Shown here in pieces: positions 1-13,580 of a stretch of DNA of 64,000 nt (the stretch's first letter is position 1; the number at the start of each line of letters is the position of its first letter). The position numbers and the translations under genes were made by a program. This stretch comes from Bryoerythrophyllum caledonicum (lineage: Eukaryota; Streptophyta; Bryopsida; Pottiales; Pottiaceae). The DNA lies in contig OZ020524.1 in NCBI GenBank assembly GCA_963971425.1, forward strand, positions 7,815,845 through 7,879,844, given 5' to 3'. A model generated the notes under the pieces. The model saw only the letters and a list, made by a program, of their open reading frames with translations, was not told the DNA's origin and did not search any database.

Positions 1-3000
1 TTGTTGGCTCTGAACGTGGGTCTCTACCGTCACTCCACTCTGCACGCTTGGCCAGTTCTACAATTTCAGGAACTTGGCGAGGAGTTGAATGAGGTAGGCT
101 AAGATTTTGGTAACAATTTCATGGACGGTTTTGTTGCTGGTCAACTTTGACTGTACGCAATTATTTGTTCGTCTAGGTACCATGGTCGACATTCTGATGA
201 TTCTTTCCATCGGAAATAAGCAGAGTTGTACAGTTGATCAATTAATTTAGAGAGTTCCTGATCCCCTCAAGACAAGACTCCTCCAGCCTTGGAGTTGAGA
301 TGTACTTCGTTAGATGGAGTTGTACGTATAACTAGGTATTGATTAACTGTAATGAGCTATGCATATAAAGCCCCTAAACTGTCTGACAATTTTGTTCACC
401 TATCTGATGGGTAACCTTTTTCTTCATTGATTCCCATTGGAGGGCACAGCTAGCAGAGCCTGAAGTGGAGTGGCCTTTAGACGTTTTTAGCAATAGGTAA
501 TTGAAGTATGTTAGCCGATCGATTTCAGATACGTTTAGATGCAGCTACATGTATGCATGTTTGTACTGATGTCTACTTGGACATTGCACTTAATTTAACA
601 AATTTAGCCTTTCCTCTTAATTGTTCATCATTATAGGGATTTGTCTGTTCCATGAGCTGCTCGAATTTGAATTCTAGCTTCTGAAACCACCTGGGTGTCT
701 CTTTGTTTTTTACACTTTTGAACAAAGTATTTACTTTTTGCATATAAAATTGTACACCCTCATCATGTACTTCAAGTCTGCTTTATTCCTGGTTATTCCT
801 GACCGAGTTCTGCTTTATTCCTCACCCATTGAGCATATCATGTAAGATCAACTTATTTAGTGCAAACATGCCATAGAAATCCATCAATCGAAAATCACAC
901 ATTTTATGACCAACACACATCTGCATGAACGTGCCATCACATGTAAGATTCAAATCCAGAAGTCCAGCAAATGATTAAATACATTTTTTTTTGTCTCTTT
1001 TGATTTATTTTTTTATGTTTCATTGTATTGTTCAAGATTTGTTCGATTTCTTTTTTCCTTTTAAGCATAGGTGTCATGCATATCGAAATTATAGATTTTG
1101 TCTGACTGCGGATGATGTTATGAATTCAAATCTCTAATGCAAGATGTAATTCTGGTAAGAACCTATGCCGTACACTTTGAAGACATCTCAACATTGGATG
1201 TGATTGTTTAATGAACTTGTTTGTTTAAAACATTCTGGAATTGGAATTGGAATTGGAATTAAAGCATAAAGCAATTGAAATTTATGTCTTCAACAATTTT
1301 ATTCTGCATAATTTATTATACATGATCTCGAAGTAAAACAACAACCATAAAACACTGACTACTGCATCCAGTAGCAACTCACTTACTGACATTCTTCACT
1401 TTCAACAGCCTTTGCTTCTTGAAGATACATGCTTCTTGAAGATATTTCTCAACCCAGTATATAATATGAATCATTCAATATGTAACGTAAAGACGCAAAT
1501 CTTGTAAAATGTTGTCGTTACCAAATTCATTCTTGTTTGTCTCACGATGAATTTTGCTCTCTTGCCATTCCTACTTTTGCTATCACATTTCTAGTTGAGG
1601 TTTTCACACATCACATTGAAATTGAGTGTGATGAAATGGGGGATTCACCACATCATGCTAGGAAATGAGGGATCCATCATCGTCAGTCAATTTATCCTAT
1701 TGCCATGGTGTTTTTAAAAATAAAGATAAAATTTTCTTATAATTTACTCTGGTTTTTTTTTTGCACGCTTACTCTCTTCTTAACCATGTTGGTTTTGTAT
1801 AATTTCTATTATTCAATATTTGAATTCCAAACTTTATTGCTATTCCAACTGTGAAAAGTTGTGTTTGTGCGATTGGTGAGTAACTCTTACTTAAAATAAA
1901 GTATCAGATAGTAAAAGTTATTCTAAACCAAAATGAATTCAAAACATTACAAGTGAATTTCTTCAACATAATAAATGCGTTACTAGACTTTGTAGGACTA
2001 GAAGGATCTATGATGGCTATTAAAAAAAAGAATTTCAACAAAAATAAAAATTAAAGTTTACATAATGAATTGATAGATGTGTCCAACTTTGTTTTTAAGT
2101 TTTTCTTTTGTTAATTCCATTTTAAAATATTCATGTATCAATGATTTGTTTGGTAGATGTTTGAATTAATTGAAAGGACACATATTTAAAAACTATATAT
2201 GAAATCATGTTTTGTTAATTTTTATCCTAGGTTTTAGTATGAATAAAAATAATGAAAAATAACATAAAATGTGGATTTCATGAACCTGTTTTTGTTAATC
2301 GAGTATTAAAATACTCTTATTCCACACAACATGCAATCAATATCAACTTCCAAATTCCAAATCTATCCATCAGATACATCTCAGGAAATTAACTCCAGAA
2401 AACAAGGAAAATGTTGCATCATGGATTTTATCCAAAAATCCGACCCTCTCAGCAAATCAACCCCAAATAACACAGGAACATGGAAAAATTTGCCTGTGTG
2501 CATGCATTTTGGTTTGCATTTGTAGATGCCTGTCTGTAAAAGGATTGAAGTGGGAATGATCTGCTTGTTATCATAGCCTTCTCTTGAGTACTCAATTGAC
2601 GAGTCTTCAAAAATATAATGTCTAAAGACCCATCACAAAGTCCAATGAACTAGAAATGAGTTTAAAATACAATGTCATAACAAGTACCAAAAAAGAATAT
2701 GCATGTATTTCATAACTGAAGGTGGAATTATGGTTAATACTTAGCATAGACTATAGTCTATAACTAGTGCTCACATTGTGTATTCAAAGTTGCAATCAAG
2801 TGTTAAACAAATAATCATTGCTATCAATAGTTTCAAATGACACGAATATCATTTTCAAATGTCCAATATGCAATTATTAGAATTGAATGCCTTGAAAGGA
2901 ATGAATTGCCAATGAGAATTGAACCACATAAGCTGTTATTCTACTTTGCAAATTCCAATGGTGTATACAAGGCTTGAATTATGCTTGACTTTACAGTACC

Positions 3001-5400
3001 TTCAAACTACTAAAAAAGGAAAAATGTGGCCTCAACATGAGGCCTATGTGAATAATGTCTCTTTGTTCCACCACCAAGTCTATGTCTATTGAACATACGG
3101 TAGGAACTACTCTTTTCTCTGGTCGGTAGACACTATGAAACTTGTAATTAATACCTAGCAAAATGTAACCAAAGACAAGTGTTGAGTAATGGGTGAAGTG
3201 ATTACACCGTTCATTGCATAAATTGTGGACCAAACTATTTCAGAATACCTGCACTAATTTTGGTATATGCAAACTATAGTAATCCACCTAAATTCTTAAT
3301 CCACATCATATCATGTACCTTAGAAAATAGTGTAGGATGTTTCAAAATCATTGACTTGAAATGAATATAGATTGATGTGGAGGTGGCGGTGGTGAGGTGG
3401 CGGTGAGTGGAGAATATTTGGTAATGAATGGAAGATATATGGTAATGAGTGGCAATGAGGTAGCAGTGGGCGGCGTGACACATGTTGAAATGTGTCCACA
3501 TTGATTTTGTTCCAAAACCAAAATTGATGGGGTCCACATCAATTTTCACCCACATCACCAATGCATCCATACTATATTCAAATGCTTAATGTAGTGATTG
3601 ATTCGAGTATGAGTAAGTGGTATTCCTTACATTTATGTTTTTTTAAATTAATAATATTATATATGTATATGTACATATTTTAATTTTTAATTTTAAAAGT
3701 TTTTGTAAGATATAATATATATTTATTAGTAATTTATTATTATTTATTGGTTAAATGATTGTTTTATTTATATTTAATAAAAGAGATTTTGATAAATTTA
3801 TTATAAAATCATCTTAAGAATGATTTTATTTCATACTTTATTATAATGTTAGTCTTTTGTAGATTTTATATATGATCTTGTATCGAATAGGGGTTGGTTG
3901 TGGTCTAGTTGACATTAATGTAAAACTATTGACATAGTGTGTTGTGTTGCTATGGTATTGATGTTTTCAAAGGTGTTTATTCACAAGTTAGTCAAATTTT
4001 ATACTTCTCTTCTGATTGTTTCATACATGGGATGTGTGAGGTTGCTCTTGCTCATGCTGTAATAACTATGATAGGATCAACGTTCCATCCATGCGCAACA
4101 ATGTTATTGATATGCGATTTGATATTCTTACATCAATTGCTTCATAGAGAAACCTATCATTACAAATGAAAATCACACGTATTGGATAGTGAGGGCTAAA
4201 TTTATGTAGTGTATTGGGGTCTTTGTATGGTAGCCCATGGATGCATAAGATGTTTGGCTTAAATCTAGTATTGCAATGGCATCTTCAAGTATTGCAAGTA
4301 CATGGTAGTAGCCATGTAGGGATTGTATTTTCTTGTGGATTATTGTTAAAGATACTAATATCATGAGGATACTATCAATATTCATAATTCCCAAAGGGCT
4401 TTTTGTGCCTTTTGACAACTAAAAAGTATATCATACAACTTGGAAATCCTTGAAGTTGACAACTAGATGCTTAAGACTTTGACAAAATTTGTAAATCTAC
4501 AATGATGTTGTTGCTATTTTTGCACCATTGGGTTATTACATTAGAATGGCACAATAGAGGTTTGCCACAATTCCAAGTTCAATTCCCAAAACTACTAACT
4601 ACATGCACCAAGAGCCACACTGCAGGGTGTCATGAAAACCTCTGCCAATATATGAATTTGTTATTTTTCATAGATGTTTTTCATTTTGTGAAACAAGACT
4701 TCAATATCTATGTGACCCACTTTAAGATTTTCAAATTGGATCAAATTTGTCATGGCATTTCCAAATTTTGCAAAACAAACATGGTTTCCATAGGTCTCCC
4801 TATTTCTACATATCTTCATTTGCTCCTACTATACATAATACTGTACAATATTTGTATGCTAATGAGGAGTTATGAAAACATGATGAAGTCCACACGATTG
4901 ATTGCAATTCTAATCTTTCTAGAATGAGGTCCAACAACACCTCTTAAGCACTAATGCCTAGAGCCGCACCACATCTCACCACAATGCGACATGCCTCCAA
5001 CAACACCTCCTCCTCGGCCACAAGAAAATCATCCATGCTCTACAGAACAACAACAAAATCCTCATAAGAAAATAATAAAGTCATTGGGCAAACTCAAGCA
5101 AGGTTACCAGAAACGAAACACAAATATTTGTATTTTATATTAAGCTAAGTTTGTCATTCGTGTTTTAGACCTAATACGGATAGTATCCTTAATGGTTACA
5201 AGTTAGATGGCAGGACAAGAAGTTTGATTAAATTTGCAACAACAAACCAACTGCAGTAAATTTTCTAAACAATCACAAGCAAGAGCAACTTCATTGTTAA
5301 ATCAAACAAATGATTAGATAGCCAAAACCAAAAGCACTTTGTAGACATCTCTTAACACCTAAAAAATGGCTAGTTGCCTTACATGCATCATTTTCAGCAT
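1..5400. other. AT-rich intergenic DNA, no supported gene
   Basis: I see no coding region here that I can support. The short open frames have no family motifs and are AT-rich. The only clear simple repeat is four copies of GGAATT at 1237-1260. Around 3366-3480 the plus strand is rich in GGTGG/GGCGG/GGTAATGAGTGG words, which look like a degenerate local repeat. The stretch from about 3630 to 3850 is nearly pure A/T. Confidence 0.6.
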
Positions 5401-7325
5401 TCAATCGTTGGATAAACCCTCTCCTTGTGTGATGTACTTAAGTTGTTCCACAGATGCAATTTCTGTTGTAGGTCATTTTGGTTAGACCTAGATACAACTC
5501 GAAATTGATGGTATATCGTACATGTTCCGACCCTGAACTCATGGTTCATGACTTTCCTCAAAGAGCATAGACTTGTGCCTTACCATGGGCTTGAGATTGC
5601 AGGCGAGCAAAACGTTGAAGGAATTCGCTCCCACTTGGGAGACATGGCAGCGAGGGTTCTCGTCCTCCGTTGACACCTTGGGATGGGAGTGCAGCATCGA
5701 TCTTATCTCTGATGTTATTGTGGGCAGCTTCTCCAGAGACGTGAGCTTCACTGGCACGTTCAGATCTAGTCCTCGTGATCTTACACGTGATCTGTTCACT
5801 ATGACCTGCACCACACCATCTCAGCCAGTCTGAACTCTACAACTCAAACAACGATGCTTAATATGAAAGATCCAAAACAAGTGGTCAACTCATAACATTC
5901 TAGAACTAGCATGATATAGTGGCCTATTGAGATCACTTGTTTCATTGACTCTTCCAGTTTCATTCAAGAAATTTCAAAGTTATGTAGGGAATGATTCTCC
6001 TGAGAGATTTCCATAATAAAGGCTGCCTTTGTACTGATTCTAGATTGTTATTGTTATGAAAGTAGCGTACCTGGCTGCTGAAGAAGGAATTGGGTACAAT
6101 AGTCGGGAACTTGTCACGGTTCAGCATCTCTGTCGAGTGGAGACCAATTTCCACCACTTGACCACTCAAATCTCCTGCCTGCTCGTCCATGGTGAGCAAT
6201 ATTGTGAGTGCAACAGAATGAGTTGTGAATCAATTCGCAACCTTTTGTGATGGGAACACAAACGAGAAAAAATATTCAAAGAATTATGACACTCGCCATA
6301 GATGGTTATACTGGTAGAAAATGAAAAAGAATGACGTGACAGTTTTTTTTTGGTGGTGTACTTAGGGAGTCAATCTTATCACCCTTGCTTATGCTCGATT
6401 CGAGCTAAAAATAATGAATTGTAGGAGCAACTCAGATAAGAACGAAGGAGGTTTATCTGAATGTGATGCAGACTAAATCAAACGGTACCCTTTATTCCGG
6501 AAATGGATGGAAAACTCACGGTAATGTAATCGCCCTCAGCGAAAGGCCTGGAGAATTGAATGCCAAGCCCGCTCAATAAGTTTCCCAATAAGTCCCTGGC
6601 AGCGAATGCAGTGGCCACTCCTGCAATAAAACCACTGTCAGTTCTTAGCCATAGTTTGAAAGTGCAGAATAAGGTAGCTTTCAGAACAAACAATTGTTAC
6701 CTCCAATTCCACCGACCGTCAGCACCGATTGCACTGCCACGCCACAGGACTCCGCAAACGCCATGCCTCCCAACACTAGCAACCCGATCGAAGAGAGCCG
6801 ATCCATGGTCAGATACCTCTCCCTGTCTGGCTTCTCCAGCGCTTTCCCAGACATAAGCCTGGCAAATATGTTCCTCTTGTACAAGTACAGAAACCATAGG
6901 AAGCTCACCACCGTCATCCCGCTCCGGATCGGCACCAGGTACTGTGCTCCCAACGACTTCGGTGCTATCAAATACCCCCTGAGAGTCGTTCCAAACACCA
7001 TAAAGAAATTAAAATTCTTGAAAAACTTGTTCATAGGGAAAAATTCAGAGTGGGACACTTACAGATAGCTGAAAGTGAGTGCACCGGCGTACAAGCGAGC
7101 GGGATCCTCAAGAGCGCCGAATACACTCTGGTGAAACGGCACGGTGTCGGAAGCCTCGTTTCCCAGCATGCGCGCCTTGGGACCGCACTCGACATAGCTG
7201 TGCAGCTTCCGGAGCGCAGACGGCAGCACCAGCCACGACGCCAGCGACAGCCCCACCGCCACACTCCCCGGCAGCACGAAATCCTGCAGATTGGCCCGGC
7301 TCAACGCCTCCATCGCGCCCGCCAT
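5401..7325 (-). CDS. MSL1: MSL1-like mechanosensitive ion channel (MscS family)
   Basis: The protein is a MscS-type channel closest, from memory, to plant MSL1 of the mitochondrial inner membrane, which relieves membrane tension by passing ions. Exons by GT-AG sites: 7325-7063, 6978-6701, 6620-6520, 6178-6071, 5805-5553 and 5462-5401, about 354 aa. The frame is kept at every junction. Visible in order are a hydrophobic segment ending SWLVLP, the block PFHQSVFGALEDP, two more membrane segments (SFLWFLYLYK region), the pore-lining helix GVATAFAARDLLGNLLSG, QFSRPFAEGD, and the beta-domain blocks GQVVEIGL, KFPTIVPNSFFSSQ, VIVNRSR and CNLKP. Two points are weak. No mitochondrial presequence precedes the first Met, so a 5' exon may be missing. 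The last donor (5552) is non-consensus. Read-through of exon 5 would instead end after SHEP at 5539. Length and blocks otherwise fit the family, so the call is firm and the ends are not. Confidence 0.88.
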
Positions 7326-7779
7326 CGCTCGAATTCCTTGACAACGTCGGTAAGCGACGCGATCGTCTAAACCGGAACTGAGTACTAGCTAGATCTATCT
7401 GGTCGTGACCAGGGATTCGATCGGAAAGTGGACGAGCTGGGTTCGTGACTGGTATATAAAGTGGGCGTTCCGTGTATGAAATGCCAGGTTGTCAAGGTTT
7501 TTGAGAGATTTGGGGTGATGAATTGGTTCCATTGTTGTTTTTGCAGAAGAGTTTGATTCAGCGGTTGAATGAGGTGGCGGCAGAAGCATTTTAAGGGGTT
7601 GCTGAAGACCAGGTGGCATGGGTTACGTGGCAGACGCCAGCGTGGCAGTGGTTTTGTGTTCCGGTCCTTGATTGGGTCTTTGACACGTGTACCGTGTGGA
7701 TGACACCTACTGTGGTATCGGTTATGGTACTAGTATGTTGGCCCGTTTGTTCCCAACGGGGCAAGGGCAATCTAAGGGC
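7326..7779. other. Upstream region of the MSL1-like gene
   Basis: This stretch holds the presumed promoter and 5' UTR of the minus-strand channel gene. A TATATA-containing word sits near 7453-7460, about 130 bp above the first Met. It reads better as a TATA box on the plus strand, where no gene follows. A minus-strand frame (7619-7395) starts with a Pro/Leu/Ser/Thr-rich stretch that could be a presequence-like exon, but I could not find a splice joining it in frame. Confidence 0.3.
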
Positions 7780-7874
7780 CGGTTTACATTAGGCCTGGGG
7801 TCAGATGGAAGGCCGGCCGGATTTGCCTTCAATCCGGCCCCAATTCTTCCATCCGACCCCAAATAATGTAAAGC
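7780..7874. mobile_element. Hairpin MITE-like element
   Basis: The arms are inverted repeats. GGTTTACATTAGG with GGGGTCAGATGGAAG on the left faces CTTCCATCCGACCCC with AATAATGTAAAGC on the right, and an inner GGCCGG-type stem lies between them. The left end begins GGGCCGGTTTACATTA just after TAA, very like the terminal repeat of the MITE at 53567-53865. The right boundary is uncertain, and more GGCCGG-rich sequence continues to about 7925. It contains no coding sequence. Confidence 0.5.
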
Positions 7875-10691
7875 ATTGAGGCCGGATTCTAGGGCCGGAT
7901 TTCAAATTCATCATCTTGGCCCTAGTCAATGTAAGGCTAAATTTCCAATTTTTAAGTGTCTTAGATTTTCATAAGGCTCAACTAAAAATTATAGAAGCAC
8001 ATGTGTCAAGCTTTTGTCTTTGTTTCTTTCCTAGTTTAAAGAAAAATAGGTTTCATATATTTACTTTATATGTTTTCTTTCCTTACTACATTTAAAACAA
8101 AATAATAAATAAGAGTATTTTTTCTATTTTCATAATTTTTTCCCTTTTCTCTTATTTTTGATAGGTCTAAAAGAAAAGAGAGTTTTATTTTCATGTACAT
8201 GCAACTTCTAATTCCTCTTCCTATTTTGACTATTGGAAAAAAAGTTTTATTTACTTTATTTGGCCAAATCCCTTTTTTTGGGTGCATATCCAAAAAGAAG
8301 GAGTACTTTAACTTTTTCAAAAAAATAATAAAAAATAATGATTAAGAAAAAATCGGAAAAAAAATATTTTTTCAAAAAATAAAATAAAAAATAAAATAAT
8401 AATATTTTTTAAATTAATTGACGGTAGGGATTTGAAAGATCCAACGGAGGAACCAAATCCGGCCCTAGATGGGAGTTTGGGCCACCCCTAAGCTTTGAAA
8501 GATAAGTTATAGGTCTATAGATGACCATATATATGGTCACTATTTTACTCTTAGGATACAAAAAATGTAATATTTAAAAATCTATCAAGATACACCTTTA
8601 AATTAAAGATTCAACACCTAACATTTTTCAATATATGAACCTTTTTAATGACATGTCACAAATTGTAAAGCAACCCTAAACTTTTGTAGTCCAAACAGTG
8701 AAGATTTTTCCATCATTGCAGAATCACAGAACCCCAAATTCTAGTCCAGATTTTTCAATAGATCATTCTTCAAAAAATTCAAATGTAATGTAGTTTCTAT
8801 TCCACCAAATCTGAACCAAATCTGATGAGCAATTGGGATTTTGATTTGCATTGACTACTTCCACTTTGGAAGCGTACACCTCCTCTTCAAGTTCAAAACC
8901 TGCAATTGACTAAATCAAAATCTAAAATCCTCCAAAATCTCACTAGCTTCTAGATCTCCAACTCCAAAAACCTAAACCTTGCATCAATATTGATTGTTTG
9001 TGCTTATCAGATTGCTAATCAATACTCTACACAATTTTCAAAACGATTGTCCAGAAACTCAACCTTTCTGCTACTGATGATTGCAAAAACAAATCAATTT
9101 TGTAGACAATAATTGGATAGCAATCAAATTGCAATGGATTGAATACAATAAGATATTCAAAAATCTTGTCCGAGAGAAGGTAAGTGATTCATCAACCACG
9201 TCCACAAATCAACTTCTTTGAACAACCCTGCTATTCCACACTCAACGATGCAAAAGCCACATGGAGAAACTTAACGTCTTGGCAAACCCTAACTAAGAAT
9301 TGGACCAAACTTTGAATCAAAGGCAATAATATAAAAAAAATTAAGGCAATTCTCCGGCAATACTATTGTCGTAGTCCAGTGGTTTGTAATTCCAAAAGTT
9401 AACCAAAATTAATCTTAAGCGAGCCCACCTAACCAGACTATTTATAAGGATTTTTATCGTGTGACAAACTTTCTAAATCTAAGAACAATACATACTCAAT
9501 ACCTTAGTACATCCGAGAGGATGGCTTCCCCGGTATCTTAGTGACCGGTAACAAGTAACCACAAATGTTTAATTTAAACTTTGTTGAGCATCATAGTAGT
9601 TTTTCGGTAAGTTTTTACAGTGCCCGGAAAGTCATTGCCCTCCGTTCTTGCAGTCTAGAGGCTACAATCTTCACAACCTAACTCTACACCATAAAAGAGT
9701 TAAAAGGTTGCAACTAGTTTACTGGCCCTCACAATTTTCCAGAAAACAGTCTCGGAAACAACCTGAAAATAGTCTTGGTAAACCAATCGCGCAAAGCCGG
9801 ATTTTAACTACAACCACATCCAATGAATCAGACAAGGAAGATACAAGAATCACAACAATCTAGTGCTAAGTAATTCACATAAGCAAGACAACTTTCCACA
9901 GGGATCAAGGGATCTCATCCACTATAAGGGTAGAAAATCGGAAATACTCTAGACTCAGGCTTAGCCGGGATCTCTCTCAGTGTACCAAGAGGGGGGATGT
10001 CACCATCCTCCCCACGAATCCAAACACTTCCCACTTAAGGAATGCTATTATAATTAGCAGTGGACTTTCCGGATCCCATCCGGTAAGCAACTCTTCCTGG
10101 TCCAACCGGACTAGGGTTTGAAGTAGATCCCGGATCTTACTCTACCATCTAGCTTGGATATCCTACTTCCTCCGGAAGCCTTAGCTTACATTCAACCACA
10201 TAACACTCAACAAACCACAATCTTGCACATCCTAGCAAAGACCCACTAGGAAGACTCAATTCTCTCTCTCTACTCACACAAGCTCAACAATAACTGTAGA
10301 CACAAGTAATGAAGGCAAGACACAAGCAAAGCAACAAAGAGAAGAGTACTTAAATCAAGGGCCCAAGGCTCCTTAAATACACAAAAGCTACTAGCTACCC
10401 TCTAAAAACTAAGTTCACGAAAGGTGGAAAATGACATCTAGAACCTAGAATTGAGGGTTGCTAGTAGGTCTTTGCTACGATGTGCAAGATTGTGGATTAC
10501 CGATTAGAACGAAAAATTGGAAGACTCTCTGTTGGAGACTCATAAAATATACTTTAACAAAAATAGGTAGCCAGAGAATTCACTCGAGTGGTAGTGATCG
10601 GGTGCACAATGGGGCCCCATCGACATCACTACTCCTACCATAGCGTTAATCTATCGCACCTAGCAAAATCCTATCAACGGATATGATAAAT
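7875..10691. other. AT-rich then CCGG-rich DNA, no supported gene
   Basis: From 7930 to 8440 the sequence is extremely A/T rich with short T and A runs. From about 9500 it changes character, with many CCGG and CCGGTA words that continue into the decayed coding region at 10692-12282, so this may be part of the same old element. I found no reverse transcriptase, integrase or terminal repeats here. Confidence 0.4.
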
Positions 10692-12282
10692 CTACATCAA
10701 CATATACCATACGTTCATCCGGATTCCGGAAGACTTATCCGGAAGAGTGGGCTTCTCTTCCGGTAGATCCATGGGAGGATTGATTAGAAGATTGGGAGTA
10801 TCCACGACTACATAGTCAAGAGAATTCATCGGAAGGTTGGAAGTCTCAACCGGGAGGTCTACCGGTAGATTGGGAGTATCTACCCGTATATAAGGAGCAT
10901 CCACCGATGCATGAGAAGTCTCCATCGGATCAACAAGCATAGCTACCGGAGACTCAACCAAAGAATCCGTTCGTGAGAATGAAAGATCAATTGGTTTCTT
11001 CCCGGGAAGATTGATCAAGAGACCTCGTTGTCTCTTATACACTTTCACACCCCACTCCTTGGAAGATAAGGAATCCGCTCTACTCATTGGACATTGAGTG
11101 GGTGGATCATCATCTTTTGAAGAAAGAGAACTAGTGTAGATAAACCTTCTCTTCTACTGGATTGGGCTCCGATCTTGCATTGGTATGGTGGCAGTCGTTT
11201 GTCCCGCAAGTAGCTTGGTTAGTGCCACCATAGTCTCTTGTGTCTTGACCTTCGTGTCAAGGTGCTCTTTTGGGATGTCCGGATATCCCTCTTCACTTTG
11301 GTTAACTGTCCATGGACCTCCCGGGCTGTAGTTAATATGTCTCCGGTGTCTTCAACTCCAAACACCTTCTGGAAAGCCCTATGAAGACTCCTTGCATCCA
11401 AAAGCTCTATCTCCATTTGCTGGGCATCCCAGGTCACATCCCGGTAGAACTTAGCTATGTTCTCCAGTAGTGTGAGATTCTTGGATGGCCGGGGTGGTGG
11501 TTGTGGGTTTTCCCGGTGAGACTTGGATGACCTACCATCGTTCAAGAGTGACCGGGATGATGACGCCTCCTATCACTTTGCCGGTAGCGCCAACCTTCTT
11601 TTAGTATGTTTGGGAAAGGCCATGGAAGAATGGTCATAGGGAACCATCCCTTGCCTTCAAATCCTCTTTTCTTCCGGTTGCAGATAGTCATAATACTCAT
11701 ACAAATGCATGAGGTATGGAGTCAAGAAAGTCTTGGAACACCCACCTTGTAAGTTGTTAGATTGCCCGGAGTTGTGGCAAAAACGCTTCTTGCAACAAAA
11801 ACCCCTAGTCCGGGAAGGAATCCTCAAAGAATGCCTATATGTAGGTTGTTGCTAGTTGCGCTATGATTCTTTCACGTTGGTTGGAGTGGAAGATGGGTTT
11901 TAAAACTTAACCACCCTCCTCAACTGGTTGCTCGTGAATTGATCACTGTGGTAGCACTCCAATACGTCGTAGGAACTTGATAAGTGCTTATCCAACAACT
12001 CTCGGTTAACCCCGGGCGTCCATCCCTCCTCTTCTGCAAAAGAGTATACATTACGCCATACTTTTCTGGTCCATGTCGGGGGATAGCCCGGTAGACTCCC
12101 CGGGGTGTCCGGGGAGGTAACAACTCTGCAGCTGCATATCTCTTTTGGAAGACCCAAAGTTTCTCGTATAATCCCATGCAACCCATCCGGGTGAGGTCTT
12201 CCTCCAACTGTCCTTTTTTTTCAGTCCCCTCCCACTTGTTAGGGTCAATCTTGGAAAAATTGTGTGTCACCGGTGGAGTCAT
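10692..12282 (-). pseudogene. Decayed coding sequence of unknown family
   Basis: I do not recognise the family. Reading down the minus strand from 12282, protein-like text appears in pieces that change frame. The first starts MTPPVTHNFSKIDPNKWEG. It passes to another frame with WRNVYSFAEEEGW and ends near 11900. A piece near 11700 has LTPYLMHLYEYYDYL. A piece at 11545-11219 has a predicted amphipathic stretch (LLENIAKFYRDV, QQMEIELLDARSLHRAF). The last, at 11087-10692, is Pro/Asp/Thr-rich with repeated VDTPNLP-like words. Frameshifts and stops between pieces suggest an old gag-like or transposon-associated gene, but this is inference only. No catalytic motif is seen. Confidence 0.35.
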
Positions 12283-13171
12283 GTTGTCCGGGATGGACTA
12301 ACTTCGACATGTGCCTGTACTTCCACCAAACACCCTACCAACTTATCACAATTTCCGGTCCGGCCCGGAAAACACAAGTATACTAGGCAGCCGGTGTATT
12401 TTTCTCCAGAACACTTTTCTAGATTAATGTGGATGTAGGCATCTCACATATCTAGAAACACAACTAAATGAAACAAAATAACGATTAACCACTTCAAGCG
12501 AAAGAGATGACTATGCTAAGAGAACAAAATTTTTGAAGGGGGTTTTTTGGGAGATTGGAGAGAGTGGGAAAAAGATAAAAATATTAGGCAAGACTAGGAA
12601 AGGGGGAGAATAGGGAGAACACAAAAAAGACTTGCCACAAGGCCGGGACAATGAAAAATAAATAATGAGACAAAGAGTAGCCGCACGAGTAGCAAGAATT
12701 CAGGATTCTAGGATGCACAAGGTCTAAGTAGAGTCTACCGGGAGACTTTTCTCTAGACCGGAAAGAAGACAACCAGAATTCACCCCCGAAAAAGGAAAAT
12801 GAGAAGAGAACTTACAATCGAGGAAGTTGTACAAACAAGAAAAACCCATCAATGGACAAGAATTATCTTGTTCACAATTCTTGCCACCTCCTTGTTGCAC
12901 CCGCAACCTCCTTGCAAATTGTGGTTTAGTCTCTGAATCTTCTCGCCACGGTTGTGAACCTCCTTACACCACCTCCACGCCTAGTAATTGCGTCCTCTGT
13001 TGTGTCTAAAACCCCCTCGACCACAATCTTCCACAAACCCTAGTTTGCAAAATTCAAACCCTAGGTTGCAGATTCAAATTTTAGGTGGTTGCAACTCTCA
13101 TTCCACCTTCCTCCTCCTCCTTCTTCTTCTTCTTCTTCGCGCAATGTTGCCTATTGTTGCGCGCTCACGCA
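12283..13171. other. Non-coding stretch
   Basis: No gene is supported. The stretch includes AACCCTAG-type words near 13035-13075 and a short CTT/TCC-rich tract at about 13105-13138 immediately before the minisatellite. Confidence 0.4.
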
Positions 13172-13325
13172 CTGTGCTCTCTCGCTGCTCGCTCACGTAT
13201 TGTGCTCCCTCGCTGCTCTCTCACATATTGTGCTCCCTCGCTACTCGCTCACATATTGTACTCCCTCGCTGCTCGCTCACATATTGTGCTCCCTCGCTGC
13301 TCGATCACGTATTGTGCTCCCTCGC
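13172..13325. repeat. 28-bp minisatellite, about 5.5 copies
   Basis: The unit TTGTGCTCCCTCGCTGCTCG followed by CTCACATA repeats with period 28. Full units begin at 13200, 13228, 13256 and 13284, with a diverged unit before them and a partial unit after. Single-base differences between units show it is not brand new. Three-frame readings of this tract give low-complexity Ser/Cys/Leu peptides that I do not regard as genes. Confidence 0.9.
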
Positions 13326-13369
13326 GATGTCGCCAGTATCCCTCCCTTGCTCGTAGTATGCGGTCTTGC

Positions 13370-13580
13370 CGATGGTACTCGGTCTTGCTGCTGGTATCCA
13401 ATCTTGTTGTTGGTTTTCGTTGCTGCTGATATTTGTCCTTGTTGATATCTGGTGCTGCTGGTACCCGTCGTTGCTCGTATCCAATGCTGCTGGTACCCGT
13501 TGCTACTGATACCCGTCCTTGCTGGTATCCGGTGCTGCTGGTACCCGTTATTGTTGATACCTGTCCTTGCTCGTATCCGG
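13370..13580. repeat. Degenerate CTGCTGGTACCCGT repeat
   Basis: Words of the type TGCTGGTATCC, TGCTGGTACCCGT and TGTCCTTGCTGGTATCC recur about every 15 to 30 bp. The array is irregular and follows the 28-bp minisatellite. It is followed by T-rich DNA to about 13700. Confidence 0.7.

Noticed and set aside
6560..7370. Plus-strand frames opposite the MSL1-like gene
   Set aside because: They overlap well-supported channel exons on the other strand and have no recognisable domains.
7450..7462. TATATAAA on the plus strand as a promoter
   Set aside because: No gene follows on the plus strand. A role for the minus-strand gene cannot be shown.
13172..13329. Regular repeats that might be read as a CRISPR array
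   Set aside because: The 28-bp units abut directly with no spacers. This is a minisatellite in plant nuclear DNA. The 29-bp array at 16354-16469 is rejected for the same reason.
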